Positions 22,746 through 35,979 of a DNA stretch of 64,000 nucleotides are shown piece by piece. The stretch spans positions 5,146,001 to 5,210,000 of the forward strand of contig CM031561.1 of assembly GCA_018466975.1 (NCBI GenBank). Reading direction: 5' to 3'. The stretch comes from Sparassis latifolia. Its lineage: Eukaryota > Basidiomycota > Agaricomycetes > Polyporales > Sparassidaceae. The notes beneath the pieces are model-generated. The model was not told the DNA's origin. It saw nothing but the letters and a program-made list of their open reading frames with translations, and made no database searches. Position numbers and translations under genes: made by a program. Each line of letters begins with the position of its first letter. Position 1 is the stretch's first letter.

Positions 22746-25700
22746 ACGACCATCAGGTGCGAAGTTTTACAGGGGTTGAACGTACTCACCGAGTAAATAA
22801 ACAGGCTGCTGAGAACTGTCAGTGCGCCCTCGGAGGGGATTTATGATGTTCGACTGCAGGCTCGGAAGGTCTTCATCTTATACTCCCTGAGGCTGCTACC
22901 ACTGAAAGCTATCCCGTTAGCGCAACAGGACCGCATACCACTGTCCAGATATACATAAACGCGGAAGTTAATGGCTGGAGTGACATATGCGATGTATTTG
23001 TATAACTTGACATATCGGTTATGGAGAAAGGCGTCGTAGAACGCCCCGGTCACTGTGGATCCGCGGTTGCGATCGCCAACTTGTGAACGGGCGTTTAAAT
23101 TCCAAAAAAGGCTGGCCAGCATCACCTCAGCCTGCACTAACTACTATCGCTAGCTACTATTGTCCTTGTGACGCGTGGGGGCACGATATTCTCACCATTC
23201 GCCAATGTTTTCTATATCCGGGCGCGGAGAAGGACAAGTGCTAAGCACCTCCAACGACGTCTCCGCCGGCGAAAGTACAATTACGTTTGGTGACACTCCG
23301 TCCCGGATGTCTCAATACGAGGAATTCACGATGGTGCAGCGCCGATATCGGTGTCGGTTCGCTACAGCTCCGGATCTGTGTGGTTCCACCGTACTTATGC
23401 AATTGTGGACTAGGATTGTGTCTCCCACAAGGACCATCACGACTTGTCGGCTGTGACTAGCGGTAAGGGGCATAAAATGGAATTGGTTCTCGGGACGCGT
23501 GTTCCGGGAGAGTTAATGCTATACCAGAAGCTGTCGTAAGCACAGGAGCCTCTTTGACGATTACTTCGCCCCTTCTCATGCACGTCATACATGTCATGCA
23601 CCCCCTCTCCCCCGCAGTCGAAACCACCAGCACGACTGCTTGGAAGTTGCGTCTTTGGGTGGTCATCATAGCTGAAACAAGCCACAAGAGCAATTTTTCG
23701 CTCCGTGCTTCGCTGGGTATGGGGGCCTGTCTGGGAATGTGCTGTTACTCTCATATTCCTTGGTGTACGTTCATACAATGTGCTTTCCGAGATCACTGGC
23801 GGAGACCCCATAGTAGCACGTGTATCTCGACTTCTCAGAATGTTGATCCTTATGGGCAGCCGAGAAAAGTTCTGTACATGGCGCTGCAGAGTATTTGAAA
23901 TGCAGTATGACCAAGGTGAGCATACGTCTCGGAGCGGATGGAGTTCCATATTTCATTGATGGCAAGACTATCACCATGGACAGTTGCTTGCTACAAGAAT
24001 TGCTTGGACGCTGACCAGCTACCTGGCAAGTTCCTGTGCGCCCACTTGACCTTGGACAGTTGTCGGAGTACATACGGTCTTGTCCGCGAAGGCATGACTG
24101 ATCCGAAAATACGAAAAATATGCCCATTCTCCATATGTTACTGCCCAAACTTGGCATAGTCGGGTTGCGGGTGTTATTGAGCTCTGCCATCGAACTGCGA
24201 ATGCAGGACCTTCTAGGTTCTGAAAAAAAAGAGCCAAACGTACAACCACATACGGACGTTCGTCGTGGCAGTGAATGCATCATCCGTCGTGCGCACAGCC
24301 GCCTCCGTCACAGCTTTTTTTCCTCCTCTCGTTTTATGCGCTAGAGTTGTTGCCCTTCCATTTCTGGCATAAGGGCGGGAGCCACACCGATCGGATTATA
24401 TCTCAGTGTGGTCGCATCCTGTGTTGACACTCGTGATCCCGCTCGGATGCCTCCTTAGTTTACACTGCACTTGATGGCGTACGCCACTCTTTTACTCTGG
24501 AGGGATTCGCTCACCTCGAATTTGTCGTGGCGATCGAGTACAACAATGTTGTAGTGCTGTGTGCACCTGTCGCCGGAATATCGCTCAGCTGCCCTGTTGC
24601 GCATGGCGCTGCCTAGCCATGACATAAATTGATCACCGTTTTCTCTCCTCGTACCTATGTAAGCACTCGTGGGGTATTTTTGTGCCTGTTTAGCTTTATA
24701 GATGGCGACTTGGTGCCACAGGTCCGGCAATGTCCGAAAGGGTGTTGTCCCAACGCTTTGCACCTCCGTCTGCACCTGAGGCCTGAACGTTGAACCTTGA
24801 GGTCTCTTCCGACCCGTCCTTGACGACTACTGTTTTGCATATCTTCTCCCGAACGCATACCTGGGCACCACTGGGGCTTCCGCTTGTAAGCCATTACTGT
24901 TATCCAATATGTTGAAGTCGGTGCAGATGCTCCACGCTGAAAGTGCCCGTACCGCAGGTACATGACTCAGTGTGGCCTCTTGACATCATAATGGAGGTGG
25001 TGGATGATAATGTCATGCCTGTGCTGCTCCATGTGCTTGCTATGATCACCGGCTGCACCCGGACAAATTTTCAGCACCAAGCGCTCTTGCCAGGAGAACT
25101 ATCGAAGTTTGAGCGCAGCGCACTGCAAAGGAAGAAAGGTGAGATCTCTGGGTCGGAGATTGACTGGGAAGAGAATGCACTGCAACGACTTATATGGCCG
25201 ATCAGTACGGCGTCCCAACCCAAGAAGTTTTTGCCTACTCTCTCTGCTCTATGTACATGGAAGGCCCTGCTACTGGAGCAACCTCCTCCTGATAGGAACC
25301 GAAGTGCACAATCATTCCCCTTGGCCAATCGGAGCTCATGCGTCACCGCCGCAGCGGACACACTGTACCAGTAAGTGAATTTGGACACGTCTGTCTCAGC
25401 ACCTCAACTCCTAGTGAACATCCGATGTTCTTGGGCAGATGTTCCGGAGTTCCTGTCTAACCGTAGCGGCATTGGCATTGTGCACAGTTACGTGACCTTG
25501 GCGCTATGCATAGATGGGCTGCGCACTTTAGTGAGCCGATGTCGGATCCAAGTGAAGGTCGCATTATACGACTAGCGCAGCCAAAGGTTGAACAATACAT
25601 GAACTGACTAGCTGAGCGTTGCGAGAACAGGTAAGTATTCTTCCGAAAAATGCTCCATGTCAACTTACAATCTGTCGCGACATACGCAGGATGTCAAAGG

Positions 25701-26896
25701 AGAGCAGGTGGAGCAGGTGGAAGAAACGTCAGTAACCAGCTTGGTGCTACCTCTAGCGGCTGAGTGTTTGCATGGTCCGGAAAACATTCTAGTAAGGCTT
25801 CATGTAGGTGACCGACAAGGACATTCCCAATCGCTGCGTCAAGCCTGCTGAAATATGAACAGAAGGCGAGAACTGCGCTTGCGAGGAGTCGACTGCGTCA
25901 GACTGACAGAATGTCTCGTCGCCGATGTCGAGTGAGTACATCATTCGTTAACTTCTTCCGTTCAAAATTTCATTCTGCGGACGCCTCTGTTTGTCAGGTG
26001 GCAAGGAAATTGGGCTCCGACTGGTGTGATGCAGGCCACGAACAACGTGGTACCCTTGTATCTCGTATCCGCCTTCAGCATTGGACTGTACAACGGACAT
26101 CTTTAACCGTGCGAACTCATCGGTAGCAATATCCGCGCATTTCTATGCCGTTCATTAATTTGTTATCGGGGGGCACCTCGATTATTCTCTTGTCAGCGCC
26201 ACCAGGTTCTTTTAATGGTCTGTTCACTATCGATCGCTCCTAGATGTAATCTGATTTTCGTCTGGAGGCTTCCATCCCGTCAAACAAGTCAACTGATACC
26301 CATGCCAGAGGTACCGTATACCTGGCGTGTTTTTTCCCTGCTCTCACCCCTTGTATAGATCATGTGGCTCTCCTTGGAGAGGCCTCGGAAGAGTCTGGAC
26401 TCGTAGGGGCCCGGAATTCACCTCAGCGGCGCAGCATGTACTGAAAGCTTCGTGATCGCATGAAAGGCTCTTTGAAAATCGACCTGGTTCTTCTCTCGTG
26501 ATCCGTCCGGCGTGACGCAAGTGGACATGCCAGTGTGCGCATTTGAGAGTGCCCTTCGATTCATCTGACTGTCACATTCGGTCTACTCTAGATGTCTTAT
26601 TCAATCTGTAGACAAAAGTCCAACGCGACAAACCGCCTTGTTTCTGTGAGTTTTCCCTGGATCGCGTGTGACAGTGACGTGACTAGACGTGTTTCATAGT
26701 ATCACGTGTTACGTGTCCTGACGTATTGTACTAATTTGTATGTAGGTCCTACTGCACCGTCCTACCCTTAAAAGCTCATTTTTGACTTCTATAATACACC
26801 GACCCCGAACGACGACGTACATTCAGAGAAACATAGAGATTGTGACGGTACTTGGAGGGAAAATCCTATCAATATCGCCGGAGTCCGACTCAGAAC
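22746..26896. other. Long gene-poor interval
   Basis: More than 4 kb with only scattered short frames (for example minus 23437-23949 and plus 24943-25374). None shows a transposase, reverse transcriptase, integrase or cellular family motif that I can recognise. A 9-bp tandem duplication (GGAGCAGGT type) occurs near 25704-25721. It may be old, decayed repeat sequence. Confidence 0.35.
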
Positions 26897-29800
26897 TCAA
26901 AGGGAAAAACGCTCCTGCAAGTTCAAGCAACCGTATTTGCAATATTCAGTGTTAGATGACAAGGACCGATGTGATAAGATTCTCGCTCACCCTTAACGAC
27001 GGGCCTTTGACTTGAAGAGCCGGGACAATGAGAAGGAACAACCCAACAACAATTGCCGCTTCCACACCGAAGGTCTGAAGTGCGCCATTATGCGTCGCCC
27101 ATGGCACTTGGAAATAGGCCACACTGAATCCGCCGAGTGTACGACAGAGGTTAATGAGCGCTGAAACCTCGCCCTTGGAGAGGATCCGGCCGAGAAATTA
27201 TCTGTGAATACTGATATATAGGAAAAAGGTATGCTATCACCTGTCTGGTCGGGAAACAATCATTGCAATACGCATCTGTCTCAGTGGGACCGTCAACCAT
27301 ATATCCTCAGGGAATAAATGAGATGACACGAACAGACTGCCACAGTGTTCATCATGATTGCCATCTCTGCGATCCCCCAGCCCATGACAAGGGCACCGAC
27401 ACTGAGATGCTTCTGAAAGGAAGCACCGAGTACCACGAAGCCGCAGACATAGAGAGGCACCGCAATATAACACGTCCTTCGGGTCGGTATAAACTGTCAT
27501 CAAAGATAGGTAGACGTGAGCTTTTCAGTGCACTCACCATAGTCGCGTCTCTGCCACGAATACACCCTTATTATGCCGGATCCCATAGTTCATCACCCAG
27601 TCGTTGAAGTATCGTCCAAGTGTTTCTCCAATGAGAACAGCAACCTAAACAGGACAACAATCATCTGGCGCACTGACTCGCTGAAGGTCATACGAACTAT
27701 AGGAGTTCCGTATGCACCAGCAATGGCATACTGACTGAACCCGTACCCTCCGGGTACAGGCAAAGCAAGGAAGACAGCGTTGGTAGTCTGACCGCGACGT
27801 CAGCATCTCAGGCTAGGACATAGAGAAGTGGGATGGTGCTTACGTTGATTCCAATGCCAAATCCAAACAACAGTGACTAAAGTACAATACACACATCCGT
27901 AGCATCACCCTACACCACCCGGGAGATATGGGCATAGAACGCACCTCAAAAAGTAGGATGCTCGCAATGTGCGGGCGCCAGATGACATCCAGACATGCTA
28001 AAGACACAGAACGCCAGCTCGCGCGATAGCGCGCCATACGCATCCCAGTTATGCCAACGAGAGTCTCGATGCGGTAGCGTAGAGCTGAGGCGGGTCGTGA
28101 GATCGGCTTTGGATTCGCCAGAGTACGATCATACATCCTGTGCCAGAACACAAGATCGCGTAGGCAGGAGAGAATTAGACAAATCAAATCAGGCGCATAT
28201 AATATGCGAATACGCACGTTTCTTGAGTAAAGAAAGCGATGAGAAGCACCACAATCACCCCGTAGATCGAGCCGACACCATAAGTCCACCGCCAACTACC
28301 GGCGTCAAATATCAGCGCAACTAGACTGTAGATATCATGCGAAGCGAACCTACTTTGCACGTGCAACAACAAAACCGAAGATGAAGGGCGACAAGAAGGG
28401 CGAAACTATGAAACCCATCGTCCAGATGTTGAGCTAGGGTGACGACTATTAGCACATATAACAGACGCAGGGCCGCAGTATCCTCCCATACCTTGCGCGC
28501 CTGAAGATGAAAGGGGAATAGATCCGTCACGACGTAGAGGCCCTGACAGTAGGACCCAGAGACTAAGATCAAAGGCACTTGCGACGTGAGTAGAGCGCTG
28601 ACGTACCGTGACTTGTGGACATGTCCTGTACGGTTAGATAGTCAGAAGGACAGATGGAAGCGTGCATGTGGGATAAAATACAACGCATTTGAAAACAAAT
28701 CAGAAAAGATGAGATATCACCAACCCGAAGAAGGCGGTCAGACATCGCATAGCTGCGTAAACAAGGTCGGTCAATGGCACGTAAGTCATGCATAAAATGA
28801 GACCATGGTAGAAGACAGATTAGAGGTCGAGCGCTGATGGACGATGGCTGAAATGCGGAACAACGCATCATCTGACATAGTGAATAACTCGGTATGCAAA
28901 CTGACCAGCGAAGGTTTTCAGGTTGGGTGCAAAGGTGCAACCAACAAGGAATCCGAGTGCCAGGACCTGGAACAATGGAGTTATAGGAGTGAGAGCAAGT
29001 TCAGCAAGAATGATCAATCCACAAGTCTTATCAGCGAGAAGACACCCATGAAAGCGTTACAAACCTGGGACCAAAACAACACTGGCAGTCGACCGTACCG
29101 CCGCATAAGCATTACTGCAAAAATGCTTCCCCATCCTGGAGTCATATAAAATTATTATACCTCAAGACAACGAAAACGAACAGCATGCCGCACGTACCTA
29201 GAAGGAAGATGCTCCAACTGAGGAATATGATAGTTAGATAAAAATGTAGACCGGCATTGTACATTCAAACAAAGTATGATCAGAGAAAACGAGAAGGCGT
29301 ACTTTGATGTCAAATTGTTGATTACGCCTGGCGTTGTATCGTACTGCTTCGCGAGCGCGAATATTGATGCGATACCTACGAATCCCAACAGACAGCGCAG
29401 ATTACACAGCAAAACTTGAGGGCTGAATATGTTATGAACGAGTAGTAGAAGGCACACCTATGCCTGAATCGAAATCGGGGACAATTGCTGCCAGAGTGAT
29501 GATTAAAAGCTGGATGTTTTTGCGAAGATCCGACCACTAGAGAGGTTTGGAGTGGGATGCATCGTTAATTCAAGGGCTTAAATAACGAATTTGAATCGTA
29601 GTATGTATGGGCTTACATTTTGTGGATCCTCGGGGTCGTCCGTGGGTTGGGGCCACAGCACCTTAGTGCCATCGCGAGAGAGCTTCAGACGCTTCGCAAC
29701 GTCCTCTCCAAACTCAATAATCGCTTCTCTACATCACGTAGAAAACTCAAAAAAAGTAGATAAATAATTTGCAGACATACTCGGGGTCGACAACAAGTCT

Positions 29801-29956
29801 TCCAGCATTGTGCTCATGATAGGCATAGAGCTCGAATTGATCTGCGGCGATGGCTTCGGCGGTGACTCCAGTATCCTTGTTCTCCCACCTGGGCTCACGG
29901 CCTTTCTCGCTGTCCTCCATACTCTGTGTCTCTAGTCTTGCCTCGTCACTGGACAT
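26897..29956 (-). CDS. Major facilitator superfamily transporter
   Basis: Twelve-helix-type MFS permease of the fungal plasma membrane. ATG at 29956 opens a long charged cytosolic N-terminus (MSSDEARLETQSMEDSEKGRE), followed by the fungal MFS entry DPEDPQNWS (about 29620). Membrane segments continue through GIASIFALAKQYD, SWRWTYGVGSIYGVIVVLL (about 28270), TPIVAVLIGETLGRYFNDW (about 27690-27600), LPLYVCGFVVLG and LVMGWGIAEMAIM (about 27380). The late block FPTRQ, intron, GEVSALINLCRTLGGF is the classical end of this group. A last intron (donor after SLR, about 26990) joins ERFSL and TGA at 26899-26897. More than ten short introns. The substrate cannot be predicted. A decayed relative lies just upstream at 30.5-31.2 kb. 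Confidence 0.88.
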
Positions 29957-30519
29957 GTCGGGGAAGGCGAGGAAGACGTTCTCTGAGAATCAGCGAAGGA
30001 GGGAAGGTGAGAAAGGGCCTAATAGAAAACAACACGTCAGTGTCAAAATACTTAACGACCATATTCATTTGAATTAGCCAATCCTGAAGACCTTGTGAGC
30101 ACCCGTGAATGCTCGCCTGACCTCCCTCCGCATCTTCCACCTTACGCCACTAAGTGTCACGCTCCCCCCGTTAGTCACGTGCACGGAGGTGGACCAATGA
30201 GAGCGATGACGCCCCTCATCGTTCATCGCAATTATGTCCCTTCATGGAGAATTGGCCTCCACGCTACCCGGTAATGTTTCCCAGGAAGACGGGTCCCGGT
30301 CAGGCTTCGAGTACGCCAAGATCTGGAGATAGTCTCGCTCTGGCGGTATCTGCTCGCTGCAAATGTAGATCTCAGAACTAACCACGCACGATAATGTCGA
30401 AATACTGTTTATGATTCCATCATGTTGTCATCTTGACATTACAGCAAACCACGCATCTACCGCAGAAGGGAACCGAGTATTACGAGGACTACCTGGCCTG
30501 GCAGAATCAGGTGACAATC
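29957..30519. promoter_or_regulatory. Upstream region of the MFS gene
   Basis: This holds the promoter of the minus-strand MFS gene. A plus-strand open stretch near 30436-30610 (containing YYEDYLAWQNQ and GALLPLTSFLSG) is unexplained: it has no start codon in frame and I do not recognise it. Confidence 0.3.
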
Positions 30520-31245
30520 ATTCGTGGAGCGTTACTCCCACTCACCTCGTTTTTATCCGGAGCGCGGGAACAGCGAATGAGGTTTACGACCTCTGCCGCA
30601 ACCTAGTACGTACTAGATCTGCAAGGCACCAAGCTGTGCCACTCGTGGTTGGCTGCCCTAAAGCCATGGAGAATGGTTGATAGGTTCACGCACGAGGAGA
30701 CTTCGCCCTAGGAAAGACAGCAAACTCATCGCGGTTAAGTCTCATGACCGACGCGGACAATATTGTACATACGTACCTGCCTACTCGGTAAACAGTTTTG
30801 GCAGTACGCGTCTAAAACAAAGCAGTGTCACTCTAGCTAGCCTCGCAGCAGACTGTTACGGTGTACCAGGACAGCCAGAGAGATGCCCCAGCCCATCACA
30901 AGTGTATCCGCGATGCGATGGAGCCGGAACACCGTATCGAGCACAACGCATTCTATCTAGAGCGCAACCACGAGATAGTAGATCCTGCCCGATGGTGAGT
31001 GGATCAGCACGCTCTCCTGTGTTTGAAACAGAGGTCACATACGATAGCATTTTAGCCTCAGAGGGGCCTTTCAAGTCATTGCGCCGGCTACAGTCAATCA
31101 TTGGCGTAGTACTTGGCGACCCGAACACAGGAATATCGGCCATATGAAGTTTGATTAAGAACTCACGCAAAACATGAAGGCTTGGGCGTGTTGCGTAAAA
31201 CCTGGAAGCAGGTAGATAGTATTCTCGTTAAGAAGCCTGAGAGGT
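30520..31245 (-). pseudogene. Decayed MFS transporter, related to the 26.9-30.0 kb gene
   Basis: On the minus strand, pieces of the same late MFS core appear in several frames, in the right order, with stops between them. They are a LLPGFTQHAQAFMF segment near 31205 (compare LALPVPGGYGFSQY), KYYANDW near 31115 (compare GRYFNDW), LVMGWGIS near 30890 (compare LVMGWGIAE), AYCQNCLPSRQ near 30790 (compare AYCNDCFPTRQ) and GEVSSCVNLSTILHGF near 30690 (compare GEVSALINLCRTLGGF). The intron position between RQ and GEVS is also kept. The N-terminal half is missing or unrecognisable. This is a broken duplicate next to its intact relative. Boundaries are approximate. Confidence 0.75.
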
Positions 31246-33480
31246 TGTTGGACAACACATGTGCCTTAGAAAGACTTCCTTAGCTTGTCGAGGAACAGCC
31301 GGAAATTCGCAGTGCCGGGCTACACCATTTCGGACTCGTGGGGGGTCACAGTCAGAAGCTAATTTCTGTATTCGTTCATCTCATACTTCAAGGTATCCGG
31401 GAAAAAAGGGCACGACTTGTCGCCGTATATCGTGATTCGTCTTGAAGTAGCCTTCGAGAGCTTGGGCGGCGAGACGAACTTGATGTCACGATTCCCTTGA
31501 TCACTTGCCTAGTCAATCGTATGGAGTCGTATATACATAGACAAAAGTTCCACATAGGAGAAAGAATACTTGTGTCTCTGACACTGTGAATGCCTGGGGG
31601 TGAGACGTTTGCCGGTTTACAAAAAGCCAATCACCCTGAATCTGGGTGATGTTCGGGTACCCATTAAATGGTTGGGCTCCGGGTGAATTGCTGACCCTCA
31701 GCGAACACCATCCGGCGGATACCTGGAGTGTAGTACTCGGAGAACGGGTGATTCTGCTCAAAATCACCGCCGAACGGAAAAAGGTTAACCGAATATTGAG
31801 TGATCTTACTCGCGATTTTTACCCAAGTTGGCATCCATAGTGTGATCTGCCTGAGCGGTCGATGCTTGGTGGTTCGGTCAAGGCTCAAAAGCAGCTGGAC
31901 ATCGGTGACATGTGACCCGACGCGTTCGAATGTCACGCACGCGCTCTGGCACACCGCACTGCAGACTCGGAGTTGAACACCATTTCCATCCTTGTACAGT
32001 ACCGTATTCGTGCGGGATTCGCCCTGCAAGCTGTCTCATGCTCATACTCGGATACGTGATAAGTTCGTCTTAAATGAAGGAATGAACGCTACAGATGCTA
32101 ATGTCACGGTCTCGCACGTCTCACTCGGTTCCAGGACCTTCAAGCACAATCCTCAGTCTCTGACTCGTTCAAGATCTTCTCCTGGCTGGATAATCGTCGA
32201 TCGTCTTCTGCATGTGTTCTCGTGGACTTCATGCGCAAGTGTTCCAACGGGCGGAATAAGTTTGCAGGCCGCTATTTTCGGTCGCTGATTTGCAGCACGT
32301 TCACCAGAGGTTTACTTACCTGAGCAGAAAATCGAGATACTGTGGACTGTCAGCTGTGGCCCCGCTGTCAGATTTAAATGCTTCCACGCCACCAAGGTAT
32401 GCCGATTCATCTCAGCGCGAAGATTTGCCCAGTTGCCAGCCGCTCGTGACCGTGCCGTCATGATCTCTCGGAAAATGCGCCACGCGTTGGAGACGGAAGT
32501 CCATGTGATGAATCCATGGTGCATAATCCCATCGAGACTGGTAGATCTGCATGTGGCAGAGATGATCGGCGAATGTCTCCCGAGGCTCTTCCCAACTGCA
32601 TCTTTGATGGGTTACGGATGTGAAGGTCGTCGAAGATTGTAGGCCATTGTAGAAAAACATTACCATAGGCGGCATGAAGCTCCCGTCCGCCTCATCTTGG
32701 AGGCACTAGAGGGGTATGCCGACGGTAATGTGAAAGGGCCTGAGTTATGCAAGAGTCATGTTAAGTTTTTGATACAAGCATCTAGTGCCAGGTTTCATGC
32801 CGTGGTGTCGCATGCATGCCCTGGGTCTCTTCAGCATTGTCAGAGCTCTCTCAACTTGCATTACACCTGTCACTGTGTCCATGTCTGCCACCAATCACAT
32901 GCTGGTGAGAGAGTCGTACGGTGGAGTAGCATTCGAATTCACTATGCTTGGTCTCTGCCTGGCATGATGAAATGTTCTTTTCCGGCAGGACACTGCATCC
33001 CGGTCGCATAAACTTGTCCATGCAAGAGCGCCGTTGCTCGCGCCGCAGTCAAATCTCCTGCTCAGGAGTGTAAGCTGACAGCATAAAATGTGAATAATAG
33101 AGCTTTGAGTGGAACATACATCCTTGCCAAATTCTTTGTCATTCTCCGACCTTGTTGCAGCCCACTTCTGCCCACTGCAACTAGTGTTGAGATCCGGAGA
33201 TACGAGGACTTCAAAGGTCCCATCGACGCATCATCTGGAGCATTCGAATGCTGCACTGACCACCACGTCCTGGTTGAATCCTGGTTGACAGAGGGAGGAA
33301 CCCTACGATGCGAGCGTCAGTAATCGGCCTTCTCTGAGCATTTAAACTGCGCGGACATTGAGGGACAAGCAACATCCCTACCTTCATTAGCACCCTGAGG
33401 TATTCCTTTGTATTGACCTGCACTATATGTTGGCTCACATATCATCTCCAGCACAAATTGTTGGCCGCTGTCAGCTTACC
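31246..33480. other. Sparse region, no gene recognised
   Basis: Open frames on the minus strand at 31513-31767, 31664-32029 and 32412-32675 have some protein-like look (for example NGYPNITQIQGDWLFVNRQ), but I cannot join them or assign a family. A plus-strand frame at 32785-32967 is hydrophobic. Decayed genes are possible. Confidence 0.3.
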
Positions 33481-33663
33481 ATGCAAGTCAAGACCATCCT
33501 GACCATTGCAGCGGCCTTCGTTGCCGGGGCTCTTGCATCTCCACAACGATCCAGAGAAGGTTAAGCATTATCACCAGGTCGAGAAGAACACTAACTCGCA
33601 TTTTGATGCAGAGCGCGTGAATTGGCCCAGTTAGAGGCTCGTCAAGTGGCGTGCTATTGTTAA
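33481..33663 (+). CDS. Putative small secreted peptide (about 42 residues)
   Basis: ATG at 33481 opens a typical signal peptide: MQVKTILTIAAAFVAGALAS. Exon 1 ends at 33559 before GTTAAG. If the acceptor is the AG at 33612-33613, exon 2 (33614-33663) reads RELAQLEARQVACYC and stops at 33661-33663, giving about 42 residues with a Kex2-like or dipeptide-type EAR-Q boundary and two cysteines at the end. If the AG two bases upstream is used, the frame ends early in RVNWPS. The model is short and unconfirmed. Small secreted peptides with an EARQ-like boundary are common in mushroom fungi. No function can be stated. Confidence 0.45.
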
Positions 33664-33982
33664 TATGATGAAGTCGTTCTGTCGTGTAGACTCTGTAACA
33701 GGCATACAGCGCAGTGTGTAGCCAACGGGAAGTAAATTATTTGAGTCCATGAAGGAGAAGATCGTGTATGTTAAGTCACAATGATCATGTAACATAGTAT
33801 CAGCTGAACTGAGTCATGAGCAACAGATGCTTATCCATGTGTCGAACTGAATATTGATACATTCTCCTGGAGTCCCTGGATACAGATCGAGAAGTAACGT
33901 AATAAACTTAGACGAATGAACCCACCAGCCCTAGCGATATATACCACAATACTCCTTGAAAAATTCCTGCATCACTCCTGTC
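33664..33982. other. Intergenic, 3' flanks of two convergent genes
   Basis: It lies between the putative secreted peptide (plus) and the F-box gene (minus). Nothing was recognised. Confidence 0.35.
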
Positions 33983-35979
33983 CTAAGTAGCTTGCAGTCC
34001 TGCGTTCTCAATTGGGCGACGCGCCGTAAATATAGAACCAGTGGCGCGATAGCGTGTATTATTCGTAGTTGATGGAGTGGACGACGATCTCACTAATGTT
34101 CTCGTCTTCATCCAACTGTGAACGAGAATCCGTGAATTCAGAGACAAGCAGAGTAAACATAAGATTCTTACATTGATGCCGATGATCCTGTCTTCGTCAA
34201 GCAACACGTTGGCATAATCGTATTCGCCAATAGTAGTGGTTGACAAATACGGCAAGCACGAGACAACCACCTCTTCGAACACCTCTAAGAATAGTGTCGA
34301 CGGCTCGTGCATGGCGTGAATGAGCACCGTCTCTCCGTTCGTTGGCTCTGTTCTCTCCCTCGTCACCGAAAGAAGAGCTTCGGAGTGCGGATGCTGAGCG
34401 ATGAAGCGACGTAGCGAGAGCTGGTTGAAATTCAAGATTGATATTTGGAAGGGCATGTCATGCCCCACCGCGACGTGACGCTGTCCACATGTGGTTGTTA
34501 TCCAGCGATTGTTCGGGCTCATGCCGTTGAGCCAGCGGGTAGCAGGGGGCCCCACACGGCCCAAGGAACGGTGGACAATTCCGCGTGGAGACCTCGTCTG
34601 GAAGCGTCATCTGTGTCTCCGGGTAACAAGTCCTCTGACACGGCGTCAGAGTGCGAGAACTTGGGTGGGCGCGGAGGTAACCATGCGAGCAGCGCGGAGC
34701 GGTGCATTATCAACGAGAGCGTGTACACGCGGCCAACGATTTCTCCAACCCGTATGAAGAAGTTGAATATGACGACCGAATCCTTGGGATCCGGTCGGAA
34801 AGGGCTACCGTCGTTGTTCCCGAACGTAGAGTCGCACCCAGAGGGATTAGGCTCAGATCGGCATAAAACCTGTCTGATGAAGGCGACAGGTGCAAGTCTT
34901 GGCAACGCGAGGCGACAGACTGTTTCTAAGCGCTGAGGATCTGGACTATCGTTCGATAGCGTGTCCCCGATGTAGCACAGCTCCAAACTGTTCTCCGTGC
35001 AGTTAGTCAATGCAACGACATCTCGAGACAGGAAGACGAATGCCAAATATTGGACATGCCCTCCAGAACGAGACTGGTCGGGCACAACATCAACGTGTTG
35101 GCACATGATACGAGTAATCCATCACCTACCAACGTTTGCCTTCCTGTAAGCCAGTCAAACATGTGGAATTCCCCAGGTCGTTGAGGCTGCACGCCTTGAA
35201 GGTATGGGAAATTCATTAAAATTGCCAACATATCGCCAACAATCTCGACAGAGACGCTGCATTGGCCGGCAAAAATAGGTACTTCGGAGACACGTATAGC
35301 AGGGTGTGCAGCTCGCGGGTGACATTCACCAGTAGCAATCTGGAGCAAGTGAACGTCGAAGACAACGGTGCGGGTCTGCAACTGAATGCTGCGCACAACC
35401 CGTTACCAGTCATGTTAAACTTCGGAAGTAATTGCAGGACATGACAGCTACGCACGCCTGAGTCACAACTGCTATCAAGTCATGTTCTTCAACCGCCAAA
35501 CCCACATCAAGGATGCTGGCCTCCAGGTCAATTTTGAACCATGGCGATAACGGGGGTTTATCTCCACTCGCGCGTGACAATCGGAGCCATCTCAAAGCGT
35601 CGGTCTCCCTAAAAGTCCTCGCGAATGGCTCATACAAGGACTCTCCGAGTAAGAACACGCCACCAGTGAGATCGTATATGCTCGATGGGTTGAAATCTAC
35701 GCGAATGGAAGTAACGTTTGTACATTCAATCTGTTCCCAGGCAGATTCTCTTGCTTTCAAGACACGGAGCCGATCCGAGACAGGTAAAGATGATGAGGGA
35801 TTGTCGACAGCTCCAGCTACCTGTAGCTCGATCAGATACTGTAGTACCACACTGGATTCGATGGTGCTATCCAGCAGCTTGTTCGTACGCCGACATGCCA
35901 CCAGGTCAGACAGAGGTAGGAAGGACAGAATAACGACAATGAGCTCGGAAGGTAGCTCAAGAAATAAAGATTCTGGCAT
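33983..35979 (-). CDS. F-box domain protein
   Basis: Probable substrate adaptor of an SCF ubiquitin ligase. The start MPESLFLELPSE (ATG at 35979; an upstream in-frame ATG at 36003 is also possible) leads directly into an F-box at residues about 5-45: LPSELIVVILSFLPLSDLVA, then CRRTNKLL. The rest, in about four exons, is a long mixed alpha/beta region without a named repeat: ALRWLRLSRASGDKPP, the middle exon VFDVHLLQIATGECHPRAA, then FNFFIRVGEIVGRVYTL. It ends in ENAGLQAT with TAG at 33985-33983. Such F-box proteins with a WD-like or unclassified C-terminal part are very numerous in Agaricomycetes. The target is unknown. Divergently paired with the HDAC gene. Confidence 0.78.

Noticed and set aside
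30411..30680. Plus-strand ORF and the open stretch containing YYEDYLAWQNQ
   Set aside because: No in-frame start and no recognisable family. It overlaps the end of the decayed minus-strand MFS copy.
32785..32967. Hydrophobic plus-strand ORF as a membrane protein
   Set aside because: Only 60 codons, no flanking exons that extend it and no family motif.
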